Shown here one piece after another: positions 17,534 to 25,586 of a stretch of 64,000 nt of DNA (position 1 is its first letter; every line of letters begins with the position of its first letter). Source of the stretch: Desulfovibrio aminophilus (GTDB lineage Bacteria > Desulfobacterota > Desulfovibrionia > Desulfovibrionales > Desulfovibrionaceae); the NCBI RefSeq assembly GCF_023660105.1, contig NZ_JAMHGA010000038.1, positions 1 through 64,000 on the forward strand. The letters are read 5' to 3'. The translations under genes and the position numbers were made by a program. A model generated the notes under the pieces. It did not search any database. It had not been told where the DNA came from and saw only the letters and a list, made by a program, of their open reading frames with translations.

Positions 17534-18483
17534 CATGCCTCCAAGGCCGGGCGTTCCAGGGAACGCTGTCCGAAAAGAGCCGCGCCGAAAAGCCCGCTGT
17601 CCTCGTTGTCGTTGAGCAGCACGGGCAGGTTGCGCAGCAGTCCGGCGTGCGCCGGGGAATTGGTGAATTCCGAACGAAAATGGTCGTTGTCCACAAGGCC
17701 CGGGTTCTTGGCCGCCAGGCCGCCGGAGATGTAGAGCCCGCCCGTGGCCAGCACGATCAGGGCGTAGTTGCGGCAGGCCCGGGCGTAGAAGCGCGAGAAC
17801 CAGGCCAGGGTGGGCGAATCCGGTCCCAGTTCGGCCGCCGCCTCGGCCGGGGACAGGTCGCGGCCGGTGAGGAAGCGGTGCAGCAGGGACAGGCCCGGGC
17901 CCGTGACCACGAGATCCCCGTGGGCATAGGGCCTGCCCGTCTCCCGGCGCAGGAACTCCTCGTAGGCGGCCTCCTCCGGGCCCACGAAGGCGAAGGCCGC
18001 GTGGCCGCCCTCCGAAGGCACGGCCGCGAACCCGGAGCCCAGAGGCAGCAGGGCGCAGTGCCCCAGGCCCGTGCCCGCGCCGACCACGGCCGTCACGCCG
18101 AGCGGATCGGCGCTCCCGGCCTGGACCACCCGGGCCCGGGCCACGGCGGACGTGCGGCAGGCATAGGCCTGGGCCAAAAAATCGTTGAGCAGGGCGCAGG
18201 GCGGCCCCCCGGGCCAGTCGCGGTCCAGGTCGATGTCCCAGGCGATGTTCGGAGGGCGGCAGGAGCGGCCGCGCACCGGCCCGGCCACGGCCAGGGCGGC
18301 CGCGTCGATGTCCCCGGGCCCGGCCCCGAGGCCGGACCAGGCCCGCGCCAGAAGCGCGGCGAAGCCCGGGAATCCGGCGCTGGGCAGGCTCAGGCCGGTC
18401 TCCTTCTCCAGATGTCCGGCTGTGGCCCGGAACACGGCGAACCGGCTGTTGGTGCCTCCGATGTCCGCGGCGAGAATCCGCAT
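17533..18483 (-). CDS. glk: Glucokinase
   Basis: ATP-dependent glucose kinase of the ROK-independent proteobacterial Glk family, 316 residues, close to the family's 320. The N-terminal phosphate-binding DIGGTNSRFAV (7-17), LLNDFLAQAYA and the adenosine-motif region VVGAGTGLGHCAL are present, with the catalytic Asp in LNDF. SEGGHAAFAF is the sugar-binding stretch. By inference it feeds glycolysis. It is first gene of a two-gene unit with the VTT protein. Confidence 0.9.
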   Translation of the reverse strand: MRILAADIGGTNSRFAVFRATAGHLEKETGLSLPSAGFPGFAALLARAWSGLGAGPGDIDAAALAVAGPVRGRSCRPPNIAWDIDLDRDWPGGPPCALLNDFLAQAYACRTSAVARARVVQAGSADPLGVTAVVGAGTGLGHCALLPLGSGFAAVPSEGGHAAFAFVGPEEAAYEEFLRRETGRPYAHGDLVVTGPGLSLLHRFLTGRDLSPAEAAAELGPDSPTLAWFSRFYARACRNYALIVLATGGLYISGGLAAKNPGLVDNDHFRSEFTNSPAHAGLLRNLPVLLNDNEDSGLFGAALFGQRSLERPALEA

Positions 18484-18533
18484 GTCGCGCGCCTCCCTGA
18501 CGTATTCGTCCCTGATAGCACGGATGCGGAGGG

Positions 18534-18557
18534 AAAAAAAAGGAGCCCGAAGGCCCC
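18534..18557 (-). terminator. Intrinsic terminator of motB-motA
   Basis: On the minus strand a 6-bp stem (18557-18552 with 18547-18542, including one G-U pair) closes a UUCG loop and is followed by eight T residues (18541-18534). It begins 23 bases after the motA stop. Confidence 0.85.
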
Positions 18558-18580
18558 TTTTCGTTCCGCATCCCGCATGC

Positions 18581-19426
18581 TCAGGAGACGTCGGCCAGCA
18601 GGCCGCCCTCCTCCTTGGCCACCTTCTGGCGGGCGTACTTGCGGGTGATGCCGCGCAAGGCCTGAATCTGTTCTGCCCGCAGGCCGGGGGTCAGCAGGGC
18701 GCTCAGGCGGCGCTCCAGCTTGTAGGGATTCTGCTCGCGGGACATGGCCGACACGCCCTCCAGGATCATCTCCTGGTTCAGGAGCTGGGCCCGGGTCTGC
18801 TGGTGGATGTTCTCGGCCAGGGGCGCGAACACGAGGTTGCCCAGGATCACGCCGTAGAGCGTGGAGATGAAGGCCACCGGGATGTTCTGGAGAATCACGG
18901 CGGTGTCGTTGATGCCCATGATCATGCCGATGATGCCGATGACGCTGCCCGCCAGGCCGAAGGCCGGGGCCAGCCGGGCCAGGGCCAGGAAGACCCGTTC
19001 GCTCTGCTGGCGGCGCAGGGCGAAGAAACGCATCTCCGCGCCGAGGAGGTCGCGCATCTCCTCCTCCTTGTAGTTGTCCACCAGGCACTGCACGGCTCCA
19101 GCCAGGAAGGTGTCGCGGGACAGCTCCTCCAGGCGCTCCAGGGAGAGCACGCCGTCCACCCGGCAGCGCACGGAGAGATCGAGCAGGGTCCGGGCCACCT
19201 CGTCCGGGGTGGCGGGCCGCGAACGGTAGGCGTTGCGGGCCACGGCCCAGGCGTTGCGGATGGTCTCGAAGGGATAGGCGATGAGCAGCGAGGCCCCCAG
19301 GCCGGAGATGACCACCAGGAGGGCGGCCAGGTTCCAGTAACCGGCCAGGCCCGACGGGGTCAGCGCGAAGCTGGCCACGAACAGGGCGAGGCAGACGATC
19401 AGACCCAGGATGTTCTTGCGGTTCAT
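18581..19426 (-). CDS. motA: Flagellar motor stator protein MotA-like (MotA/TolQ/ExbB family)
   Basis: 281-residue inner-membrane stator subunit. Four hydrophobic segments are visible: two near the N-terminus (about 8-25 and 32-50) and two after the large cytoplasmic loop (about 153-175 and 185-205). The third begins PAFGLAGSVIGIIGMIMG, the conserved pore-lining stretch, and the fourth contains ISTLYGVILGNLVFAPLAE. With MotB it converts ion flow into flagellar torque. It is downstream of motB, the reverse of the common motA-motB order. Chemotaxis-type naming is by family; a non-flagellar PomA-like role is less likely. Confidence 0.87.
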   Translation of the reverse strand: MNRKNILGLIVCLALFVASFALTPSGLAGYWNLAALLVVISGLGASLLIAYPFETIRNAWAVARNAYRSRPATPDEVARTLLDLSVRCRVDGVLSLERLEELSRDTFLAGAVQCLVDNYKEEEMRDLLGAEMRFFALRRQQSERVFLALARLAPAFGLAGSVIGIIGMIMGINDTAVILQNIPVAFISTLYGVILGNLVFAPLAENIHQQTRAQLLNQEMILEGVSAMSREQNPYKLERRLSALLTPGLRAEQIQALRGITRKYARQKVAKEEGGLLADVS

Positions 19427-19444
19427 GTGTGCATTCCTCGCGGT

Positions 19445-20143
19445 TCACCTGTCGGCGAGCAGAAGGATCTCCACCCGCCGGTTGCGCTCTGGGCCGCCGG
19501 GCAGGCCGGACGGCGATTCGGGACGGTAGGCTCCGTGGCCGCTGACCAGCAGCCGCCGGGGGTCCAGTCCCTGGGTGTCGAGAAGATGGCGGGCCACGTT
19601 GGCCGCCCGCCGGGCCGAAAGGTCGAAGCCGTCGGCGATGGCGGCCTCGCTCTCGTCCACGTAGCCCAGGACGTGGATCAGGCCGCCGTGGGTGCGCAGG
19701 ATTCCGGCCACCTCGTCCAGGTAGGCCAGGGAACGGGGCTGGAGTTCCGCATGGCCCGGCTCGAAAAAGACGTCGCCCCGCAGGGTCACGCGGATGTGTC
19801 CGCCGGGCTCGCGCACCACGCTCACGCCCAGATGGTCCGAGCGGTAGAGCACCTCGCGGCCGTCGGTCACGCGCAGGAACAGGGTGCGGTCCTCCAGGCG
19901 GTCCAGGAGCCGTTCGGACATGCCGCCCACCGGGTCCACCGCCTGGGAGGGATTGGGCCGGAAGAGCACGGTCACGTTCTTGTGCGTGCTGGCGTAGACG
20001 AAGAGCACCACGAAGAGGACGCAGAGCGTCATCATCAGGTCGGACCAGGGCACGGCCCAGTCCGTCAGCCCTCCGCCCGGCTGCTCGTCCCCGGAACCGC
20101 CCAGGCCGTAATGGGCCAGGACGGAATCGTCTTTCTGAGGCAT
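19445..20143 (-). CDS. motB: Flagellar motor stator protein MotB-like (OmpA C-terminal domain)
   Basis: 232 residues. One transmembrane helix (about 30-52) carries the essential channel aspartate in VPWSDLMMTL. A linker follows, then a C-terminal OmpA/MotB peptidoglycan-binding domain with VFFEPGHAEL, HVLGYVDES and LSARRAANVARHLL, ending in RNRRVEILLL. It anchors the stator to the cell wall. The ATG at 20143 is preceded by AAGGAAGGCGG. A sigma-54-like promoter lies about 30-45 bases upstream, in keeping with flagellar gene control. Confidence 0.87.
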   Translation of the reverse strand: MPQKDDSVLAHYGLGGSGDEQPGGGLTDWAVPWSDLMMTLCVLFVVLFVYASTHKNVTVLFRPNPSQAVDPVGGMSERLLDRLEDRTLFLRVTDGREVLYRSDHLGVSVVREPGGHIRVTLRGDVFFEPGHAELQPRSLAYLDEVAGILRTHGGLIHVLGYVDESEAAIADGFDLSARRAANVARHLLDTQGLDPRRLLVSGHGAYRPESPSGLPGGPERNRRVEILLLADR

Positions 20144-20170
20144 GAAACCGCCTTCCTTTTCCCGGAACCA

Positions 20171-20187
20171 AGCAAGTTCCCTGCCAA
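20171..20187 (-). promoter_or_regulatory. Putative sigma-54 (RpoN) promoter of motB-motA
   Basis: On the minus strand TTGGCAG-G-GAAC-TTGCT fits the -24/-12 consensus TTGGCAC-R-N4-TTGCW with one mismatch (C to G after TTGGCA). Predicted transcription starts near 20160, about 17 bases before the motB ATG at 20143. Confidence 0.6.
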
Positions 20188-20363
20188 GTACGGACATCAC
20201 AACGCCCTGGAATAAAAGGAATGCGCCCCTACTCCAAGCGCCAAGAATTTGTCGCCGATCCGGGCCTGTCGTTTCCAGGACGAAGGGGGAGCGCCGGATG
20301 TTACCGCCCGGGCCACGGCCCCGGCACGTTGACGCGGCCGGGCAAAGCGGGCAAGGACGGGCC

Positions 20364-20993
20364 ATGCCGACACAATTCATCCCCCCCGACCAGGGCGCGT
20401 TCCGCTCGGTCCTGCCGCTGGTGCTGGCCTCCGGGTCGCCCCGCCGCCGGGAACTGCTGGCCTCCCTGGGCGTCGACTTCCTCATCGACTCCGGCAACGG
20501 CGACGAACCCCGCCCCGAGCCGGGCGAGTCCCCCGAGGCCTATGCCGTGCGCGCCTCCACGGCCAAGGCCCGGCAGGTGGCGAACCGCCATCCCAAGGCC
20601 GTGATCCTGGCCGCCGACACCATCGTGGTCCTGGACGGCGACATCCTGGGCAAGCCCGTGGACGACGCCGACGCCCTGGCCATGCTCACCCGGCTCTCGG
20701 GCCGCACGCACCAGGTGGTCACCGGCTGCTGCCTGCTCACCCCGGACGGCGGGGAGGAGCGCTTCGCCGTGAGTTCGGACGTGACCATGCGCCGTTCCAG
20801 CCGGGAGGAACTGCTGGCCTACGCGGCCACGGGCGAGCCCCGGGACAAGGCCGGAGCCTACGCCATCCAGGGCCTGGGCGGCTTCCTGGTGCGCCGGGTG
20901 GAAGGGTCCTATACCAACGTCGTCGGCTTGCCCTTGGCGCGTGTGCTAGAAGTCTTAGTATCTTGGGATGTTATCGCTCCAAGGCAGGGCTGA
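20364..20993 (+). CDS. maf: Maf family nucleotide pyrophosphatase
   Basis: House-cleaning nucleoside triphosphate pyrophosphatase of 209 residues. The family signature SGSPRRRELL lies near residue 24, and AADTIVVLDG, GRTHQVVTG and GAYAIQGLG follow with the catalytic Asp in AADT. Members hydrolyse dTTP, UTP or modified nucleotides. The last about 15 codons shift to AT-rich usage, marking the edge of the neighbouring low-GC island; the C-terminal LPLARVLE is still normal. ATG at 20364 has only a weak upstream site. Confidence 0.88.
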   Translation: MPTQFIPPDQGAFRSVLPLVLASGSPRRRELLASLGVDFLIDSGNGDEPRPEPGESPEAYAVRASTAKARQVANRHPKAVILAADTIVVLDGDILGKPVDDADALAMLTRLSGRTHQVVTGCCLLTPDGGEERFAVSSDVTMRRSSREELLAYAATGEPRDKAGAYAIQGLGGFLVRRVEGSYTNVVGLPLARVLEVLVSWDVIAPRQG

Positions 20994-21840
20994 AAAATCG
21001 TACATTCGCGGTATGTTTCAGGCAAACTCCCCACCAACTTCCCACCTCGGGATACACCAGGGGAGGCTGGGCAATCACAAATGCATGAAGCCCTTGTACA
21101 GGCTGAACAGGCCCCAGACATGTTGCCAGATGGAACCCCAGCCACATAGGCAGCCATGTCGATGGGGGCTCGTTACTGTATGTAAAAAAAATGGACTTTA
21201 TATATGAATTACATAAATACAATTCCAGAAATTAACATTTTTCTCGACGGTGCAGACTATTCTGAAATCAAAAAAGTTGATTCAGTCAAGCCCATGCGTG
21301 AGTTCATCGCCTCTCTCTTATCCTACATGCCTGGCTGGATGGTTGCGCTTTACAAGGTCAGAGGTGTGCTTATCCAGCTGCTAGGCTTAAAACAAGGCAG
21401 CTATCCTGGCGCAGAGAAGGTCAATCCAGAGGACGTTCTTTTTTCGCCCGGCGACATGGGCAGTTTTTTTAAGGTGAAGAGCGGCGAGGAAGACCGCTAC
21501 TGGATAGCCGGCGCAACCGAAAAACACCTTTCAGGATACCTTGTTGTAGCTGTAGAGCCGTTGCATGAAGGGATGAACCGGTTTCATATGATGACTATTG
21601 TTCAGTATCGTCATTGGACTGGGAGAATCTATTTCAATCTCATACGTCCATTCCATCATGTGGTTGCATGGGCTATGATGCGCCACGCAGCTAAATAGAG
21701 GTAAAAAATGATTCAGTCGCAGCATGGTCCAGTTGAAGTCCACCAAATTTCTACCGAGGGGAGCACCGGAGCCAGTTTGGGCAGCCCCTGGCGATTTCAC
21801 ATAAAGTAAAATATTACATACAGTTGTATATAAATGCCGC
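20940..21840. other. AT-rich island between maf and the AraC gene
   Basis: Base composition falls sharply compared with both sides, starting inside the last codons of maf and ending near 21840. It holds one gene (21204-21698). The left 210 bases and right 140 bases show no convincing coding potential. An 11-bp sequence is present in inverted orientation at 21175-21185 and 21814-21824, bracketing the gene. No transposase or integrase is seen. Confidence 0.6.
21204..21698 (+). CDS. DUF2867-type protein, unknown function
   Basis: 164 residues with no signal peptide. The layout (charged N-terminus, L-x-x-M-P-G-W segment, a central FFKV strand, G-x-H-x-x-x-Y-L-V-V-A-V, and the C-terminal GRIYFNLIRPFHHVVAWAMMR) looks like the DUF2867 family, often fused to or near NAD-dependent sugar-nucleotide-type dehydrogenases. 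Family assignment is from memory of the C-terminal pattern. Codon use is AT-rich and unlike every neighbour, pointing to recent transfer. No good ribosome-binding site precedes the ATG. Confidence 0.6.
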   Translation: MNYINTIPEINIFLDGADYSEIKKVDSVKPMREFIASLLSYMPGWMVALYKVRGVLIQLLGLKQGSYPGAEKVNPEDVLFSPGDMGSFFKVKSGEEDRYWIAGATEKHLSGYLVVAVEPLHEGMNRFHMMTIVQYRHWTGRIYFNLIRPFHHVVAWAMMRHAAK

Positions 21841-21965
21841 CCAACGTGGAGGACCTGCCTCTCTCGTAGGTGCTGGAGCGGCTGCTCGTCGACGGGGTGC
21901 TCGCGCCCGCCATAGCGTCCACAACGAAAAACAGTTGAGGCTCACGACCACGGGAGCGAACCGGC

Positions 21966-22649
21966 ATGTCGGGCCCTGATCCCATCCTCGCGATCTGGTC
22001 GCACACCGCCCGGAAAGCGCATTCCTTCCTGGTCATGCCGGACGGCTGCCGCGACTTCATCCTCCGCTGCCGTCCCGGAACCCGGCCGAGCCTGTACCTC
22101 TCCCCGCTCATGGCCACGCCGGAGCAGGTCTCCGTCATCCCAGGGGAACGCTTCCTCGGGGTCAGACTCCAACCGGGCGCGCGGATCAACCAAACCGTCC
22201 TGCGCGCCCTGCCCCGACCCGACTCCCCGGACACGCTGGCCGACTTCGCGCGGAAGGCGGCCCACATTCCGCCGGATGTGGCGGAGGCCCTGTCCTGTCT
22301 GGCGCTGGCGGAGTCGCCCGCGTCGGCGGCGCGCGACCTGGGCGTGAGCCTGCGCACCTTGCAGCGCCACACCCTCAAGGCCACAGGGCAATCGCCCGAT
22401 TTCTGGCGTCGCCTGGCCCGCGCCAGAAAGGCCGCGCGCGACATCCTCTCCGGCTTATCCCTGATGGAAACCGCGCACGCCTGCCTGTTCGCGGATCAGG
22501 CCCACATGACGCGCGAATTGCGGCGCTGGTTCTCCATGACGCCGGGCGAGCTTGCGGCCGGGCGGACCGACAGGAGCCATGCCGCCTGGAGCATCCGCGA
22601 CATCGGCTATGACGCGCCCGCCACCGGGGAACAGATCTCGATCAGGTAG
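21966..22649 (+). CDS. AraC family transcriptional regulator
   Basis: 227 residues. The first about 110 form a small sensing domain (MPDGCRDFILRC near 24 resembles the DUF6597 regulator N-terminus). The C-terminal AraC DNA-binding domain has two helix-turn-helix units: SAARDLGVSLRTLQRHTLKATG (about 117-138) and the ACLFADQAHMTRELRRWFSMTPGEL stretch. Ligand unknown. The end overlaps the convergent VOC gene by 43 bases, so the two may be functionally paired, but this is inference. Confidence 0.82.
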   Translation: MSGPDPILAIWSHTARKAHSFLVMPDGCRDFILRCRPGTRPSLYLSPLMATPEQVSVIPGERFLGVRLQPGARINQTVLRALPRPDSPDTLADFARKAAHIPPDVAEALSCLALAESPASAARDLGVSLRTLQRHTLKATGQSPDFWRRLARARKAARDILSGLSLMETAHACLFADQAHMTRELRRWFSMTPGELAAGRTDRSHAAWSIRDIGYDAPATGEQISIR

Positions 22650-22996
22650 CCGTCGCCATCCAGCACATAGGCCGTGGTCTGGCCCCAGGGCTCCTCGCGA
22701 ACCTCCTGCACGACCCTGGCCCCGGCCGAACGCGCCTTTTCCAGGGACGCGGCCACGTCCTCCACCTCGAAGGCGATCTCGAACACCGGCGCGGACGGAT
22801 CGGGCCTGCCCGGCGACTTTCCGAGCTGGGTCATCAACCGCCGCGAGGAAAAGGACAGGGTCGTGGAGCCCGTGTCCAGCTCCGCGTAATCGCCGGACTC
22901 GTGGACCATCCGGCGAACGAGCCCGAAGGCCCGCTCGAAGAAGGCAATGCTCGCGGCCACATCATCGACGTACAGGATCGCATACTTGAAGCGCAT
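22607..22996 (-). CDS. VOC superfamily (glyoxalase/bleomycin-resistance-like) protein
   Basis: 129 residues with two beta-alpha-beta-beta-beta modules: the first from RFKYAILYVDDVAASIAFFERAF, the second from VFEIAFEVEDVAASLEKARSAGA, ending YVLDGDGYLIEIC. The C-terminal Glu in LIEI is a typical metal ligand. Members include glyoxalases, dioxygenases and antibiotic-binding proteins, so no substrate can be named. ATG at 22996 follows GGAGG. The 3' end overlaps the convergent AraC gene. Confidence 0.82.
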   Translation of the reverse strand: MRFKYAILYVDDVAASIAFFERAFGLVRRMVHESGDYAELDTGSTTLSFSSRRLMTQLGKSPGRPDPSAPVFEIAFEVEDVAASLEKARSAGARVVQEVREEPWGQTTAYVLDGDGYLIEICSPVAGAS

Positions 22997-23090
22997 GGCA
23001 GACCTCCAGTGTGAATTCCTGCCGCACCCTTGGCATGGCCGGGTCTTTTTCGTCTTGAACAATCACGACACTCTTGCATACCATGCCGCC

Positions 23091-23552
23091 ATGAACGTGA
23101 CCGTGACCACGGCCCAGCCCGGGGAATTCCAGAAAATCACGGAGGTCTGGGAGGCGTCCGTCCGGGCGACGCACCATTTCATCAGCGAGGACGACATCAA
23201 TTTCTTCAGGCCGCTCGTCCGGGACACGTATCTGGCGGCCGTGGAGTTCCGCTGCGCCAGGGACAAGGAGGGGGACATCCTCGGATTCGTCGGCGTCGCG
23301 GAGGCGAAGATCGAAATGCTCTTCGTCGCTCCGGCGCATTTCGGCCAGGGAATCGGCACCCTGCTGCTGCGCCACGCGATCGACAGCCTGGGGGCGACGC
23401 TCGTGGACGTCAACGAGCAGAATTCCCGCGCGGCCGGATTCTACGAGCACCACGGCTTCGGGACGATCGGCCGTTCCCCCCTGGACGGCGCGGGCAGGCC
23501 GTATCCCCTGCTGCACATGCGGCTGCGTTCCGGCGCGGGAGCACCCGCATGA
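23091..23552 (+). CDS. GNAT family N-acetyltransferase
   Basis: 153 residues of the GNAT fold. The acetyl-CoA binding motif A is EMLFVAPAHFGQGIGTLLLRHAI (V-x-P-x-x-x-G-x-G-x-G/x), followed by VDVNEQNSRAAGFYEHHGF, a typical motif B. It resembles E. coli YjaB-type acetyltransferases. Substrate unknown. It overlaps the next gene by ATGA, so the two are translationally coupled. Confidence 0.85.
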   Translation: MNVTVTTAQPGEFQKITEVWEASVRATHHFISEDDINFFRPLVRDTYLAAVEFRCARDKEGDILGFVGVAEAKIEMLFVAPAHFGQGIGTLLLRHAIDSLGATLVDVNEQNSRAAGFYEHHGFGTIGRSPLDGAGRPYPLLHMRLRSGAGAPA

Positions 23553-24244
23553 GCCGGATCACGCCACGGCGACATTTGCGGCGCGCAATGGCGCTCATGG
23601 CCCTGCCGGTGGTCCTGCTCCTCGCCCTGCCCGCCTGGGGCGGGGTGATCGTGGACAGCGACCTCACGCCCGAGCAGGCCATCGAGGCGAACCAGCCCCC
23701 GGACACGCCCCAGGACGTCCTGCGACAGCTCACCCTCGTGCCGGTCCTCTACTTCGGCCTCGACGGCCTCGAACACCAGGGGCAGGTGGTGGTCCACAAG
23801 GCCCTGGCCGGGGACATCCGGCGCGTCTTCGAGGTCATCCTGGCGACCCGCTTCCCGCTGGAAAGCGTCCTGCCCGTGGCCCATCCGCTCATCCAGGCCA
23901 AGGGACCCTATGGCCTCTCGCCCGACACGAACAACACCTCGGCCTATGCCTGGCGGCCCATCACGGGCGGCGGAACCGTGTCCCTGCACGCCCTGGGCCT
24001 GGCCATCGACATCAATCCCCGGCTGAACCCCTACCGCAAGGGCGATCTGGTTCTTCCCCCCGGAGCGGCCTACGATCCGGCCAGGCCGGGCACGCTCACC
24101 ACGGATTCCCCGGTGGTGCGGGAATTCAAGCGCCTCGGCTGGGAATGGGGCGGCGACTGGGGGGCCAGGGGCAAAGTCGACTTCATGCACTTCCAGAAGG
24201 TTCCCGCCGAACTGGCGCCCTGGGTCAAGGCCCACGAGCGCTGA
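23549..24244 (+). CDS. M15 family metallopeptidase, VanY/D-Ala-D-Ala carboxypeptidase-like
   Basis: 231 residues. An N-terminal signal sequence (basic start, hydrophobic 13-28, cleavage near AWGG) predicts export. The zinc site of M15 peptidases is visible: S-L-H-x-x-G-L-A-I-D in SLHALGLAIDINPR, and the third ligand in the C-terminal KVDFMHFQ stretch, preceded by WEWGGDWG. It is expected to cut D-amino-acid bonds in peptidoglycan stem peptides. It is coupled to the GNAT gene by an ATGA overlap. Confidence 0.85.
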   Translation: MSRITPRRHLRRAMALMALPVVLLLALPAWGGVIVDSDLTPEQAIEANQPPDTPQDVLRQLTLVPVLYFGLDGLEHQGQVVVHKALAGDIRRVFEVILATRFPLESVLPVAHPLIQAKGPYGLSPDTNNTSAYAWRPITGGGTVSLHALGLAIDINPRLNPYRKGDLVLPPGAAYDPARPGTLTTDSPVVREFKRLGWEWGGDWGARGKVDFMHFQKVPAELAPWVKAHER

Positions 24245-24321
24245 CCGCACCGCCTTCCCGGCCGGAGCCGACCGACGCAACCGGCATGGATTCCTGAAAT
24301 TCCCGGGCCACCAGCGGCCCT

Positions 24322-24350
24322 TTGGAAAAATCGGCGGATCAGGCTATATT
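24322..24350 (+). promoter_or_regulatory. Sigma-70-type promoter of the DinB-like gene
   Basis: TTGGAA (24322-24327), 17-base spacer, TATATT (24345-24350), about 55 bases before the ATG at 24405. The region between the M15 peptidase and this gene is otherwise without features. Confidence 0.6.
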
Positions 24351-24404
24351 CCGGTCCGATCCGCGCCCGGTCCAACCCCGGTCGCGCGGGCGAAGGAGGA
24401 GACC

Positions 24405-24917
24405 ATGGCGTCTGGAACCCGTTGTTTCGAGGACATCCAGGCCATCATGCGCGGACTTCGGGACAGCCCCGCTATCCTCGCGGGATTCGTCCGGGAGATT
24501 CCCGAGGACGTGCTGCACCGCAAGCGCGGCGAGGGGTTCTGGTCCATCGCCGAACACGTGGTCCACCTGGCCGCGGTCCAGCCCATGCTCGCCGAGCGCC
24601 TGCGCCGCATCCTGACCGAGGACATGCCGGAGTTCGTCCCCTTCATCCCCTCGGAAGAAGACGCGCGGAGCAAGCCGCCCATGCCCGGCATGGAGGAGGC
24701 CCTGTCGGACTTCGCGGCCGGACGCGAGCGCATCGTCGAGATCCTGAACGCGGCCATGCCCGAGGACTGGGACCGGCTCGCCGCGCACCCGGAATACGAC
24801 TGCTACGGTTTGCGCATCCTGGCCCGCCACATCCTCATGCACGACCACTGGCACATGTTCCGCATGGAGGAGCTCTGGCTCACTCGGGACGCCTTCCTGA
24901 CCCGCCTGGAGGGCTGA
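24405..24917 (+). CDS. DinB/YfiT-like four-helix-bundle protein
   Basis: 170 residues of all-helical character. The three histidines expected to bind a metal in the DinB superfamily are at SIAEHVVHL (about 49), and in ARHILMHDHWH (about 147-153). Members act as thiol transferases (bacillithiol or mycothiol) or are of unknown role. AGGAGGA precedes the ATG. It stands alone with its own promoter. Confidence 0.78.
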   Translation: MASGTRCFEDIQAIMRGLRDSPAILAGFVREIPEDVLHRKRGEGFWSIAEHVVHLAAVQPMLAERLRRILTEDMPEFVPFIPSEEDARSKPPMPGMEEALSDFAAGRERIVEILNAAMPEDWDRLAAHPEYDCYGLRILARHILMHDHWHMFRMEELWLTRDAFLTRLEG

Positions 24918-25031
24918 ACCGGCGCATTCGGCTTGAAGCGCGGGCCTCCTTGTCATACGGTGAGCGAAGCGTCAGGGTTTTCTCCCGGCCCGGCCGGGAG
25001 CGGTGTCCACTCCAGCGAAACGGAGGTCAGC

Positions 25032-25586
25032 ATGGCCAAGACGAAGACGAACAGGGAGGCCCAGAAGGCCAAGGTCATCGAGGTGCTGAACAAGGCCCGG
25101 GCCATGGAACTGAACGCCATCAGCCAGTACATGATCCAGCACTACAACCTGGACGACATGGATTACGGCGAGCTGGCGGCCAACATGAAACGCATCGCCA
25201 TCGACGAAATGCGCCACGCCGAGCAGTTCGCCGAGCGGATCAAGGAACTGGGCGGCGAGCCCGTGGCCCAGAACCCGGCCAAGGTGGTCAAGGGCCAGGA
25301 CGTGCGCAAGATATATCCCTTCGACTCCGGCCTGGAGGACGAGACCATCGCCGACTACAACGCCTTCCTGGAGGTCTGCCGGACCAACGGCGACAACATC
25401 AGCGTGAAGCTCTTCGAGGCCATCATCGACGAGGAGCAGGCGCACTACAACTACTTCGACAACACCGCCGGGCACATCAAGAACCTGGGCGACGTGTACC
25501 TCTCCAAGATCGCCGGGACCTCGGCCTCCACCGGCCCGTCCACCAAGGGCTTCGTCGCCAACCAGGGCGGCGGGGCCGACGCCTGA
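25032..25586 (+). CDS. bfr: Bacterioferritin
   Basis: 184-residue iron-storage ferritin with heme at the dimer interface. The ferroxidase centre residues are recognisable: ARAMELNAISQY, DEMRHAEQFAERI (E-x-x-H), and IDEEQAHYNYF. The sequence runs closely parallel to Desulfovibrio desulfuricans bacterioferritin, which carries iron-coproporphyrin III rather than heme b; whether this protein does the same is inference. Long for the family because of a Ser/Thr/Gly-rich C-terminal tail after KNLGDVYLSKIAGT. The start follows GGAGG. Directly abuts ybaK (TGATG). Confidence 0.94.
   Translation: MAKTKTNREAQKAKVIEVLNKARAMELNAISQYMIQHYNLDDMDYGELAANMKRIAIDEMRHAEQFAERIKELGGEPVAQNPAKVVKGQDVRKIYPFDSGLEDETIADYNAFLEVCRTNGDNISVKLFEAIIDEEQAHYNYFDNTAGHIKNLGDVYLSKIAGTSASTGPSTKGFVANQGGGADA

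Noticed and set aside
21531-21800. 89-codon minus-strand frame opposite the DUF2867 gene
   Set aside because: No ribosome-binding site, no recognisable pattern, and mostly antisense to a better supported gene.
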